Positions 1 through 9,301 of a stretch of DNA of 30,449 bases are shown here, one piece after another. The stretch covers positions 1 to 30,449 of the forward strand of contig JAFISE010000279.1 of NCBI GenBank assembly GCA_022560025.1, read 5' to 3'. Under the pieces are notes generated by a model. It made no database searches. It was not told where the DNA came from and saw nothing but the letters and a program-made list of their open reading frames with translations. Every line of letters begins with the position of its first letter. Positions within the stretch are counted from its first letter, which is position 1. Source of the DNA: Stagonosporopsis chrysanthemi (Eukaryota > Ascomycota > Dothideomycetes > Pleosporales > Didymellaceae). The translations under genes and the position numbers were made by a program.

Positions 1-113
1 TACTCCACACACCCACCCCTACGCACTCCAACTGCCACATCCCCCCAACAAACCACTCCCCGCTCCGCACCACAAGCCACACAATCCCTCTTCTCCCCCG
101 CCCCTCGACCAAC

Positions 114-115
<2 letters not shown>

Positions 116-178
<63 letters not shown>

Positions 179-265
179 ACCCCCCCCCCCCCCCCCCCCC
201 CCACCCCCCCCCCCCCCCCTCCCCCCCCCCCCCCCCCCCCCCACCCCCCCCCCCCCCCCCCCCCC
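116..265. repeat. Poly-C (poly-G on the minus strand) homopolymer tract
   Basis: About 150 nt of almost pure C, interrupted only by A at 179, 203 and 243 and T at 220. Bases 1-115 are also C-rich and nearly G-free. A real tract could form i-motif or G-quadruplex structures. A homopolymer this long at an edge is also a classic product of untrimmed dark-cycle (poly-G) reads in two-colour sequencing. Nothing else is recognised in 1-265, and reading frames through the tract give only poly-Gly or poly-Pro. Confidence 0.9.
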
Positions 266-1072
266 TTACTCTCCTGCACCACGCACCCCCTCCCTCTCAT
301 TCCCCTCCCGCCGCCAGACCCCCCAAACCCGCCTTGTCGCCCCACTCGTCGAGCGCACACCCGTAGCGAGAGGAAAGAGATAGGGCACCGTACGGCCTGT
401 GAGCGTTCGGAAGCGGGAAGGCGATGCGTGCTCGCGGTCGCCTCGCGCCACGCCGGGGTTCTGCAGCGCGGGTGTGATGGCGGCGTCGGTGCCTGCCCAT
501 GCTGTATCATCGCTGCTGTACTCGCGCTCATTGGCTTGGGGGTAAGCACTAGCGCTGTTGTCGGTGTGGGCTGTGCTGGCGAGGATGGACATGCGGCCAG
601 CGACTCCATCTTGCGACGGTAGGGCGGTAGAAGATGCAGGGCTTGTGGGGACGGCGGATGTGGCGTGTGGATGCAGTGTCGTGGGCTGCTGGTGGGAGGG
701 CGCTGAAGAGTCCCTTGTACTCTCTGTTACGAGCGTGAATAAGGGCAGCGCCGAAGGGACCGAAGTTTCTGCTGCTTGCAAGTGCTCTGGGGCTGGTGTT
801 GGGTTACCGAGTCTCAGGGAGGTCTCGGGAGTCCTCCAGATGATTGGCAAGGGTTTTGAAGGAGAAAGCGTGCGTGTTATAGTCACGAACACCGTTTTTG
901 CTGGTTTTGCTGATGGGAGCGGTGTTGACAAGTTGGAGGTGGAGTTGTAGGCATGTGCTTCACACTTGGTTGCGGATGTGTCATGCGGGCTATCGTGGGC
1001 TGTGGTGAGGCTGCTGGTGAGTAGAATGAGGGTGATGAAGAAGTACATTGTGTTAGTTCGAATGCGGAACAT
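266..1072 (-). CDS. Small secreted Ser/Thr-rich protein, function unknown
   Basis: Predicted 268 aa. The N-terminus is a good signal peptide: a basic n-region (MFRIRTNT), a hydrophobic core (residues 9-20) and a likely cleavage near TTA-HD (about 25). The rest is rich in Ser, Thr, Pro and Ala with no domain I recognise, like heavily O-glycosylated extracellular or wall proteins. A second ATG at 1048 has a better start context (A at -3) but loses the basic n-region. The stop codon sits exactly where the poly-C tract begins, and a GTAAGG donor-like hexamer (minus strand, 269-264) overlaps it, so the true C-terminus may differ. It could be an effector-like or wall protein; this is inference from composition only. 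Confidence 0.5.
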   Translation of the reverse strand: MFRIRTNTMYFFITLILLTSSLTTAHDSPHDTSATKCEAHAYNSTSNLSTPLPSAKPAKTVFVTITRTLSPSKPLPIIWRTPETSLRLGNPTPAPEHLQAAETSVPSALPLFTLVTESTRDSSAPSHQQPTTLHPHATSAVPTSPASSTALPSQDGVAGRMSILASTAHTDNSASAYPQANEREYSSDDTAWAGTDAAITPALQNPGVARGDREHASPSRFRTLTGRTVPYLFPLATGVRSTSGATRRVWGVWRREGNEREGVRGAGE

Positions 1073-1259
1073 GGAGTCTGGTGGATGGCCCTTTTTCTTA
1101 CCAGGGGAGTATAAGGCCTTGAGGGATATGGCGCAGGCAGGACATGTTTGCTAGCTCGTCATGGAATGCCGGCTGTGAAGTTGACGCGTGGATTGTGCCA
1201 GCGTTCACGTTTCGAAGTATGTGTTTATTGTTCTTTGAATATTCCAACACCGACGACAA

Positions 1260-2870
1260 TCACGTCCTGATCTCAGCAGCCTTCCTCAGTCTGTTCATCA
1301 CCGCAGCCGCAATGTCATCGCCCGTGGTATCGTCAATGCCCTCCACGAAGATAAGTTCCACGCCCTTTTTATCCAGCTCTCGCAATGCCGAGAACAACCC
1401 TCGTGCTACGCCCTCCGTTTCCGCCCCTAGATCAATATCCCAGACCTCCGTATCGCTCGCTTCAAGTGTGAGGCGCTTCGCATGGGGGATCTGATGCTGT
1501 ATAACCGAACGGAGCAGATTAGATAATCTTGAAGGCGTGCCTGTGCCTATTGAAGGGAGATTTGTGTGGGATGCGCCGTTGGTCTGGCCGCTCATGGCAG
1601 TGACGTCTGTGTTCTTCCTGGCCAGACCAAGTGCTGGTTTCCAGCTCTTAGTGCGTATTATCCCAATTTTGTTCTTGCGCATCACCTCCTCTTTCTCCGG
1701 TTTGGCTGCACCAGCCTCGAACAGAAGAACCTCCGCTTTCGGGCTGTAATGTCTGTACTTCATCCCCGGTGCTCGAGGCTTACTTGCAGCACCTTCTTGC
1801 TTGTCCTTGTATCCAATCGTGACGTGCTCCCACCCTGGACATTGTCTTAGCTGCTCTACTGTGACGCCGCCTGGTCGTAGTATGCTGGGTGGGCTTGAGA
1901 GACCGTCCACCACTGTACTCTCAACGCCAACTTCGCAAGGACCCCCGTCCACAATCGTGTGTATGCGCCCCTGCAAATCGTCGAAAACGTGTTCGGCTGC
2001 GGTGGGAGATGGCCGTGTAGAAGCGTTCGCGGAGGGACCGGCAAGGGGCCGTCCGCAAAGTCGTAGGAGAGAAAGGGCCAGAATAGAACGCGGCATGCGT
2101 GCACCGAATGTCGACAGTCCAGCTGTGACTTCTGGTGCTAATGTTGTATTCTCTGGAACTGGCATGATCAACGTCAAGGGTCCTGGCCAGAAGCGCTCTA
2201 TCAGAGGCCTGTAGATCACAGGAATAGGGTCGACTCCTGTTTGCGACGCTGCATTGCCGGATAGTAGCTCGCGTAATTGTGGTAGCGAATGGATGTGCAC
2301 GATGAGAGGGTTGTCTGCTGGTCGCCCTTTCGCAGCGAAGATCGCCTTGACCGCCGCACTCCTTGTCGCATCTGCTCCCAGCCCATACACAGTCTCTGTA
2401 GGGAACGCGACCGGTGTGTCCGTGTTCACTAGTTCCTCGGCTGCTCTCTTGAGGCTCTGGTAATCCGTTCCCATCGCATATTCTATGTTCCACTCCTCAA
2501 TCAGGTCTGTCTTTGTCTCGGTGAAGGTGATTTTGCCCAGGCCTTGTGGGTCTACAGCAAGGATGTTGGTATCCATGTTCGCGGCCGATCGTGGGCAGAA
2601 CGTCGTAGTGGCACTGAGAGACGGTGAAAGTGTAAATCCTCTGCTGATAGTCGGTGATCTCAAGGCGGTACTAGAAGGATGTCGGAACCCCGATGCGGCG
2701 ATTTGCACCAGAGATCTTGTTTGAGGGTAGAGTGAGACGTATTTTGCGAATTTGACATTTGTTATGCGGGGATAGCGCGCTGGCATCAGAGTGATGACTG
2801 GTGATGGAGCCCAATTTTTTTCGTGCTTTTCGGAATCATTCCGATCCAGACCCTTGGCGCCAGACGTCAT
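1260..2870 (-). CDS. SUA5: Threonylcarbamoyl-AMP synthase Sua5 (YrdC/Sua5 family)
   Basis: This enzyme makes threonylcarbamoyl-AMP from Thr, bicarbonate and ATP, the first step of tRNA t6A37 modification. The 536-aa product has a YrdC domain (about 135-340) with the PTETVYGLG motif at 157-165 and KGRPADNPL at 181-189, followed by STVVDG and LRPGG, then a linker and a C-terminal Sua5 domain (about 400-533). No intron is needed. Three in-frame starts are notable: M1 (2870), M29 (2786) and M99 (2576). The product from M99 would be 438 aa, close to yeast Sua5 (about 426). Residues 29-98 contain no Asp or Glu and many Arg and Ser, like a mitochondrial presequence. M1 and M99 have A at -3. The gene lies 289 bp downstream of RAD21 on the same strand. 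Confidence 0.95.
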   Translation of the reverse strand: MTSGAKGLDRNDSEKHEKNWAPSPVITLMPARYPRITNVKFAKYVSLYPQTRSLVQIAASGFRHPSSTALRSPTISRGFTLSPSLSATTTFCPRSAANMDTNILAVDPQGLGKITFTETKTDLIEEWNIEYAMGTDYQSLKRAAEELVNTDTPVAFPTETVYGLGADATRSAAVKAIFAAKGRPADNPLIVHIHSLPQLRELLSGNAASQTGVDPIPVIYRPLIERFWPGPLTLIMPVPENTTLAPEVTAGLSTFGARMPRSILALSLLRLCGRPLAGPSANASTRPSPTAAEHVFDDLQGRIHTIVDGGPCEVGVESTVVDGLSSPPSILRPGGVTVEQLRQCPGWEHVTIGYKDKQEGAASKPRAPGMKYRHYSPKAEVLLFEAGAAKPEKEEVMRKNKIGIIRTKSWKPALGLARKNTDVTAMSGQTNGASHTNLPSIGTGTPSRLSNLLRSVIQHQIPHAKRLTLEASDTEVWDIDLGAETEGVARGLFSALRELDKKGVELIFVEGIDDTTGDDIAAAVMNRLRKAAEIRT

Positions 2871-3159
2871 GTTCGAGATGATTTGAAGATCATGTAATAT
2901 TTGGAGAATCTATAACGAAAAGCACTTTCGTGTTGAAGTGTCGCGTTATGATCGAGTGTTTATTTGTTGCTACCCTCTTATAACTTGTACAGAACTTGTA
3001 CGCTCAGCCGCATGAACGCCACTGTACGCCTGCCCAGAAGGTGTTCAACAAAAGTAAACCATATACACCAAGGGTATCCGGCCAACGCCGTTTTGTGAAT
3101 CCCGTACAACCCAAATGAAGTCGCTAACCCAGCAAGCCCGAACCAAGAGTCACAAATTT

Positions 3160-5047
3160 TTACGCGGAGACAGACACCTCTGCTGGACCAGCAAGAATGC
3201 TTTGAGCAGGTGCATCAACTGCTGTCGTCGGAGCAGCCTGGCTCTGAGAGGCCAACTCGCCGCTGGCAGCAGTTTCGGCCCACTGTCCCCACAAGCCACG
3301 CTTTGCACGAATACGAAGCGGACCTCCGAGCTCAGTGCCGGGCTGATCGACCTTGATCGCGTCCTTGGTAGCCAGGACCAAGACCTCAAAGAACATCTTG
3401 GTAGCATCTGCTCTTGACGTCTGAGCTTCTGGGAGCAATTCCTGGAAGACAATTGTGTTCTTCTGTCGTATCGATTCACTTTCCTCCGCTTCGGGCCCGA
3501 ACTGTTCCCGCAGAAGGTGCACAGCATGCTTGGTACCCAGCGAAATAGGGCCACTCTCTGCTGGGTGGTATATCGGAACAGTAGTGTCGTCGAAATTGTC
3601 GGGCATGGGCGAAAAAGCGTCTTCCTCTTCCTCTGGTCGGTCTCCAATGTCACTCGGGAGCTGCATGATGGGCTCGTCTCCGCCGATGGTCACATCGCCG
3701 GGGTGGATATCACCACCTAATGAAAGCTCATCAAGTCCGACGTCTAGCTCCGGTAGGACGACTGCTTCTTCTTCGGTCTGCTCAACACCCGCAGCAGCGC
3801 TGTCTCGCTTGCGCTTACTAGAACGCGAAACCACTTCTAAGGAGAGAATGCTCCTCAGCTCTGGGGCCCAGCCTTGGCTTCGGCCATCGCCCAAGATACT
3901 GGAAACAAAGCCACCAGACTTCTGCATGTTCAGCAGGGCCATGAGAAGCGGGTCACGTGGCAAGAACGACGCCTGCTTCAGGATCTTCTCGCGATTCGCC
4001 TGTTGGTCCCGAAGTTGGGCGGTTGAAATCATAGTTTCAGCGTCCTGCGTGATAACCTTTCTGCGCTTGGCTCTGGCCTGATGAATCGACTCGTCTTCCT
4101 GGTCAAGTCCAAACATGGTAGGATCTTGCTCAGCTACTTCCTGTGCAAGACGGGTCTCTTCGTCCTCGCCAAGTTCGGACAAGGGGGAATCTTCGCGGGT
4201 GAGCTGTGGGACATCGTCGCCAGCCTCAGAAGACGGCATCGGAAGTGGAAGATCTGTTGGCTCCATACCCCCCATGTCAATATCTCCAAGAGGCAATTCT
4301 GTGTCGCCCTGAGGCCCCAATCCAGTCATATCCTCGCCAATGTCCAGATCGAAGTCAACATCGTCGCGCAATTTCATCATCTCTGTCCCAAACTCCTCCT
4401 CCATGGGTCGCTCAGAGGGCGCGTCACGGCCGACTTCAAGTTCCAAGTCTTCTCCTAGATCAATCTCAAGGTCGTCCATGTCCTGCAATTCCATCTCCTC
4501 GTGACGCGCTTGCTCGACGCTGTTAGACAAGAACTGGCTGGCATCCCAGTCTGGCAATGTAGTGTTCCCAAAGGTAAGGTCTCCATCGAGTGTCTGTGAC
4601 AGCAGCAACGAAGGGTCCGGCATAGGCGCTAACAGATCGAGATCTGTGATCATGTCTGGCAGTGTCAAACTGGTGGGGTTGGCGACGTGCGTCTGAGATG
4701 GCAGATCGATGTTTCCCGGACGGAAAGCCTGCATTGCTTTAGTCATTACCATCATTGAGTGATTGAGGACATACCATCTTGATTTTCCATAACGCGTCGT
4801 TGCAGTCATCGTGCAGGTAGTGCGCCTTCCTGTGGTAGATGCGGACCACGCCGAGCAACAGCTGACCGTTCAACCGCAGCGCCAGTGGACCACCAGCAGC
4901 ACCTTCAGGCCGGATAATGACCTGAATGTCTTCATCGATCTTGTCCTGTAGCACTTGTGCCTTTGTGAGCTTCTTGTGCTGGTTGGCGGCGAGCCAGACG
5001 CGCGCAAGCTGGCCCGACTTGAAGAGAAGGTCCTCGGGAAGGAACAT
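3160..5047 (-). CDS. RAD21: Cohesin kleisin subunit Rad21/Scc1/Mcd1
   Basis: This is the alpha-kleisin that closes the SMC1-SMC3 cohesin ring and is cut by separase at anaphase. Two exons: 5047-4775 and 4728-3160. The intron is 4774-4729 (46 nt, GTATGT...CAG), giving 613 aa. The N-terminal Rad21/Rec8 domain (1-100) starts MFLPEDLLFKSGQLARVWLA and includes LNGQLLLGVVRIY. The splice joins ALWKIKM to AFRPGNIDL, as expected for the family. A long acidic middle follows, then the C-terminal winged helix with KMFFEVLVLATKDAIKVDQ at about 535-553. Two E-x-x-R separase-like sites are visible (SVEQAR, Arg166; LEVGR, Arg192), which favours mitotic Rad21 over meiotic Rec8. An ACGCGT box lies 46 bp upstream of the ATG. 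Confidence 0.95.
4426..4428 (-). other. Candidate separase cleavage site 2 in Rad21 (Arg192)
   Basis: The codon for Arg192 ends the motif L-E-L-E-V-G-R, followed by Asp. It lies in a strongly acidic stretch and matches the E-x-G-R form of the separase consensus. It is 26 residues after the first candidate. Confidence 0.6.
4504..4506 (-). other. Candidate separase cleavage site 1 in Rad21 (Arg166)
   Basis: The codon for Arg166 closes the motif S-V-E-Q-A-R. Separase cuts after Arg in E-x-x-R contexts, and budding-yeast Scc1 is known to have two such sites. The flanks are acidic (HEEMELQDMDD follows). This is a motif match only. Confidence 0.5.
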
Positions 5048-5092
5048 TGTGGTCGAGGGTGAGGACTACGGCTGAGCGGGGTGAAGAAGTGG

Positions 5093-5098
5093 ACGCGT
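5093..5098. promoter_or_regulatory. MluI cell-cycle box (ACGCGT) upstream of RAD21
   Basis: A perfect ACGCGT lies 46-51 bp upstream of the RAD21 ATG, with CGCGTC in GGCGCGTCGG about 25 bp further up. MBF-type (Mbp1/Swi6) factors bind this box and drive G1/S expression of cohesin genes in yeasts. A 6-mer palindrome is expected several times by chance in 30 kb, so position is the main argument. Confidence 0.4.
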
Positions 5099-5497
5099 CG
5101 GAGGCGTTGTTGTTTACGTCGGCGCGTCGGCAGCGGGTGAATGCGCGAGCGGTATGCGCGCGCCGACGACTTCGGATCAATATGTCAGGGGAGTGCGCAA
5201 GGGTATAAATGGCAGTGAAGGCCGCAAAAGGTTGCACAGCGATGGTTGTGTGGATGCGCGTAGGGGTGGGTGGTCCAAGTGTCGCGAGGCTGGTTGGAGG
5301 CTGGAGGAAAGCACGACCGAGATTTGCTTATGTCATGCTTGCCGCAAACAACTAACGGAACACCTGCGTCTCACGGAAAGCTGGGCAATAACAGCGTCCT
5401 GGTAACAGATCGTCTTGTAGACTGACGAGACGTTCGTTACAATTGCGATTCAGATATTGCTTGCCGGCGCTGAATCGCATCATATCTAAGCGTTGTA

Positions 5498-5518
5498 CAG
5501 CTGCAGCAGCAGCAGCTG
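5498..5518. repeat. CAG-rich inverted repeat
   Basis: The 7-nt arms CAGCTGC and GCAGCTG flank AGCAGCA, so the strand can fold into a short hairpin. It lies in the middle of the RAD21-PMR1 intergenic region. No function is assigned. Confidence 0.5.
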
Positions 5519-6098
5519 CACACAGCTCAGGTCAACCCATCACCGCACGCGTTCAGTTGCTATCTGACCAGGCAACACGGCGCATGACATCATGAATGCA
5601 TATTGAAAAAGCGCGCCATCACTTGACGTGGGAATATGGCTAGATTCAGTACCTGCCAAGGCTGGATGATCTGTATCCCTCAGATTGTTCCCGATGCGGT
5701 GTAGACCTACATGGCATGAGAAATGCCTGGTCAGACAGACTGCAAGCCGTGCTCTAGAGCCTAATGTCTTGCGAAGCATCTGGTCAAACGACTTGGCAAT
5801 GTGAAACCCGTGAATTCGCGCCAGGCGTCCAGATCGCCGCTGGATTGACCCCTGCCGCAGGGCTGGTGCTTTGACGTTTTGAGCACTGAGATCTACGTCC
5901 AAGTGGCCCTTTGAACGAGGAACAACACCATTTCCAGCGCTTTTGCGATTCCTTTTCTTCTAACTCTGCATGTTCATTGTTATAATTTTCACCGCAGCAT
6001 CGATGCGATAGACCACCGGAAATCGCTGTTACTTCGTCATCGCGCCAAACAGGCCCCCTTCAGCGGCCGCGCAGGAACTGTTTCTGGGGTATGCCAAC

Positions 6099-9000
6099 AT
6101 GTCTAGAGTTTCGACGCCGTCGCTGCCAACGTACCATGCCTCAAATGGGGGCACCAAATCCTCACGACCTGGCTCTCCGCATCTGCAGCCACCAGAGGCG
6201 CAGGATCGAAGTGGAACTCCTACAGTAATTGCATCTAGGTGGGCCATTGAAGCATCAGCTAACGGAACCAGCCCAAACAGTCGATAACAGCCTCGTACTC
6301 AATTCTATCCCACGAGCAGACTGCCCAGAGATTACAAACGTCAGAGACCCACGGTCTGTCCACCTCCGACGCCTCGGCGCGCATACACGTCCACGGTCGC
6401 AACGAGCTCCCTCACGAAGAGCCAGAACCGCTATGGCTCCGATTTGTAAAACAGTTCAAGGAGACTCTCATCTTGCTATTACTGGGGTCGGCTGCCGTGT
6501 CTCTGATGCTGGGCAACCTGGAAGATGCGATCAGTATTACTGCAGCAGTCACAATCGTTGTCACAGTAGGTTTCGTACAGGAGTATCGGTCTGAGAAGTC
6601 TCTCGAGGCGTTAAACTCTCTTGTACCGCACTCTGCGCATATCATTCGGGCTGGCCAGGAACAGTCACGGGCAAACGATACAGCCACAGATGGCATTGAG
6701 CTGGCCGAATTGAAGAATACGACAGCGGCGCTGGCGGCTGCTGAGAGGAAGTCTACAACCATCTCAGCGACATTGCTGGTACCAGGCGACTTGGTTCTCT
6801 TCCACACTGGCGATCGCATTCCTGCCGACATTCGAATCACGCACGCTGCGGACCTCTCGATCGACGAATCAAATCTGACAGGAGAGAACGAGCCAGTTGG
6901 CAAGACCCCGGACACTATTACTCCTCCCTCTGGCGTACAGCGCGCGCCCTCGCCCTTTTATGCTTCTGAGGGAGCTGGTACTGTCGGCGCTGACATTCGT
7001 CTAAATGATCAGAAGAACATCGCGTTCATGGGCACATTGGTACGATCAGGGTATGGGCAAGGTATCGTCATTGGCACAGGCGGCAACACAGAATTTGGCG
7101 CTATATCGGCGTCACTCCAGGAAATTGAGAGTCCGCGGACGCCGCTACAGCTATCGATGGACCAACTTGGAAAAGACCTCAGCTACATGTCATTTGTCGT
7201 CATTGCCTTCATTGGTCTTGTTGGGCTTTGGAGAGGCTGGAAGTTCCTTGAAGTCTTTCAGATCGGTGTTTCCCTTGCCGTCGCAGCCATTCCCGAAGGA
7301 CTGCCTATCATCGTTACCGTCACGCTTGCCCTAGGTGTTCTGAGAATGTCCAAACGAGATGCGATCGTTCGACGTCTGCCTAGTGTTGAGACTTTGGCGT
7401 CTGTCAATGTCGTTTGCACCGACAAAACTGGTACGCTGACCACGAACCACATGACGGTCACAAAGCTGTGGCATTTTGATGAGGCAGCACCTATCGATGT
7501 GAAAAAGAAGCACGAAACTGAGGATCTCGACTCCCCAACACAGAACATTCTGCGGATAGGCAACATTGTCAACAATGCACGACTTTTGAGCAAAGACGCT
7601 GCATCTGCATCGACAGCTGCAGTCCTTTCGTCAACAATGGGTGACGATAACTCTCTAGCCAAAAGCCGATGGGTTGGTCAGCCTACAGACGTCGCACTTC
7701 TGGATCTTCTGGACGCCTTCTCCGAGGATGATGTTCGAGAAAGACTAGGCGCACGCAAGTTTGAGACTCCGTTCAGTTCAGAGAGGAAGTGGATGGGTGT
7801 TGTCATTAGCGGCAGTTCAGGTTCAGACGTGTCGTACATCAAAGGCGCAATCGAGAGGGTGCTTGATCGTTGCGACGCTTATGTCAACGCGCAAGGCAAG
7901 GAGGTCGACCTTGACCAATCGCGAAAGCAAGAGGTTCTGAAGGCTGCAGATTCCATGGCACAAGAAGGGCTGCGAGTCCTCGGTTTTGCTAGTGGAACTA
8001 CACGCAAGAAGGCAAGCAGTGGTGCGTCAACTCCAGCCGCCTCTTCAGTATCTGGGATGGGCAATGATGAGCACTATCGCGGGCTGGTCTTCGCTGGCCT
8101 TGTAGGCATGAGTGACCCGCCACGCAAGGGAGTAGAGAAGGCCATTCGACGTTTGATGGCTGGTAAAGTCAAGGTCATCATGATCACGGGCGATGCAGAG
8201 ACCACAGCAGTGGCTATTGGCAAGAATCTCGGCATGCCGATCAACCACAACTCTGCACTTGGTCGCTCTGTCATCCGTGGTGACGAGCTCGATCAAATGA
8301 GCGAAGAAGAGCTTTCACAGGCGATTGCCACAACCTCGATCTTCGCACGAACCAGTCCCGAGCACAAGATGAAGATCATACGCGCGCTCCAAGCACGTGG
8401 CGATGTTGTCGCAATGACTGGCGATGGTGTCAACGATGCGCCTGCCCTGAAGAAGGCCGATATTGGTATATCAATGGGCAAGCTTGGTACAGACGTTGCC
8501 AAAGAGGCTGCTGACATGATCCTCACTGACGACAATTTCGCTACCATTCTCAATGCCATGGAAGAGGGCAAGGGCATCTTCTACAACATTCAGAACTTCC
8601 TGACATTCCAGTTGAGCACCAGTGCGGCGGCGTTGAGCTTGGTGTTACTGAGTACCTTCCTTGGTTTCCAGAACCCGCTCAACGCCATGCAGATTTTGTG
8701 GATCAGTATGTCCTTCTTCTCGCCCGTATGGTTGTATGTACGCTAACACTTTACAGACATCCTGATGGATGGCCCACCCGCCCAATCTTTGGGTGTAGAG
8801 CCTGTTGACCCTGCTGTTATGGCTTTACCTCCCCGGCCTCGTCATGCTCGCGTACTTACCCGTAAACTCATTCAGCGTGTCTTGCAATCCGCGACTATCA
8901 TCATGCTCGGCACTTTGACAACCTACTATCGCGAGATGTCGATCGACAACGAAGTCACTGCGCGCGACACAACCATGACCTTCACTTGCTTCGTTCTTTT

Positions 9001-9301
9001 CGACATGTTCAACGCTCTCTCGTGTCGCTCGTCCACGAAGTCAGTGCTTGCCGGCGAGATTGGCGTCCTCGACAACAAGATGTTCAATTACGCCGTTTCT
9101 GGATCGTTGATCGGGCAGCTGCTCGTAATTTATTTTCCGCCGCTGCAGCATGTGTTCCAGACAGAGGCGCTGGGCTTCTCCGATCTGCTGCACCTTATTG
9201 CAGTAGCAAGTAGCGTGTTCTGGGTGGACGAAGGCAGGAAGGCGTACGTTAGATATCAGTCGCGGAGAGGGTACGGCGGAGGGTACAGTACCGTTGTATG
9301 A
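6099..9301 (+). CDS. PMR1: Golgi Ca2+/Mn2+-transporting P-type ATPase (PMR1/SPCA type)
   Basis: This is a P2A ATPase that pumps Ca2+ and Mn2+ into the Golgi for glycosylation and ion homeostasis. Exons: 6099-6224, 6272-8705, 8757-9301. Introns: 6225-6271 (GTAATT, branch CTAAC at 6259) and 8706-8756 (GTATGT...CTAAC...ACAG), giving 1034 aa. A second acceptor at 6280 would give 1031 aa. After a Ser/Pro-rich N-tail come the cation-ATPase N-terminal domain (YSILSHEQTAQRL...NELPHEEPEPLW), the TGEN actuator region, PEGLP in M4, DKTGTLT (phospho-Asp at about 426, codon 7421-7423), TGDGVNDAP and the M6 stretch LWINILMDGPPAQSLGVEP restored by the second splice. Membrane helices follow to the C-terminus. 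The fit over the whole length makes the assignment firm; only the N-terminal exon is less certain. Confidence 0.95.

Larger units (their letters stand above)
5048..6098. promoter_or_regulatory. Divergent intergenic region between RAD21 and PMR1
   Basis: About 1.05 kb separates the two divergent start codons and must contain both promoters and 5' UTRs. Within it are an ACGCGT box near RAD21 (5093-5098), a related GGCGCGTCGG at 5121-5130 and a CAG-rich inverted repeat (5498-5518). The short open frames here match nothing I recognise, and no tRNA-like element was found. Confidence 0.6.

Noticed and set aside
1..265. Telomere or subtelomeric end
   Set aside because: No CCCTAA/TTAGGG repeats; essential housekeeping genes begin within 1.3 kb.
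19..609. Minus-strand frame with a long poly-Gly segment
   Set aside because: The glycines come only from the homopolymer tract, and the rest is a shifted reading of the Ser/Thr-rich gene.
428..950. Overlapping plus-strand open frames opposite the secreted Ser/Thr-rich gene
   Set aside because: Their composition is what an antisense Ser/Thr/Ala-rich gene gives; no domain, signal peptide or start context supports them.
5540..5902. 120-aa minus-strand frame in the RAD21-PMR1 gap
   Set aside because: No recognisable motif and mixed composition; it lies in the shared promoter region.
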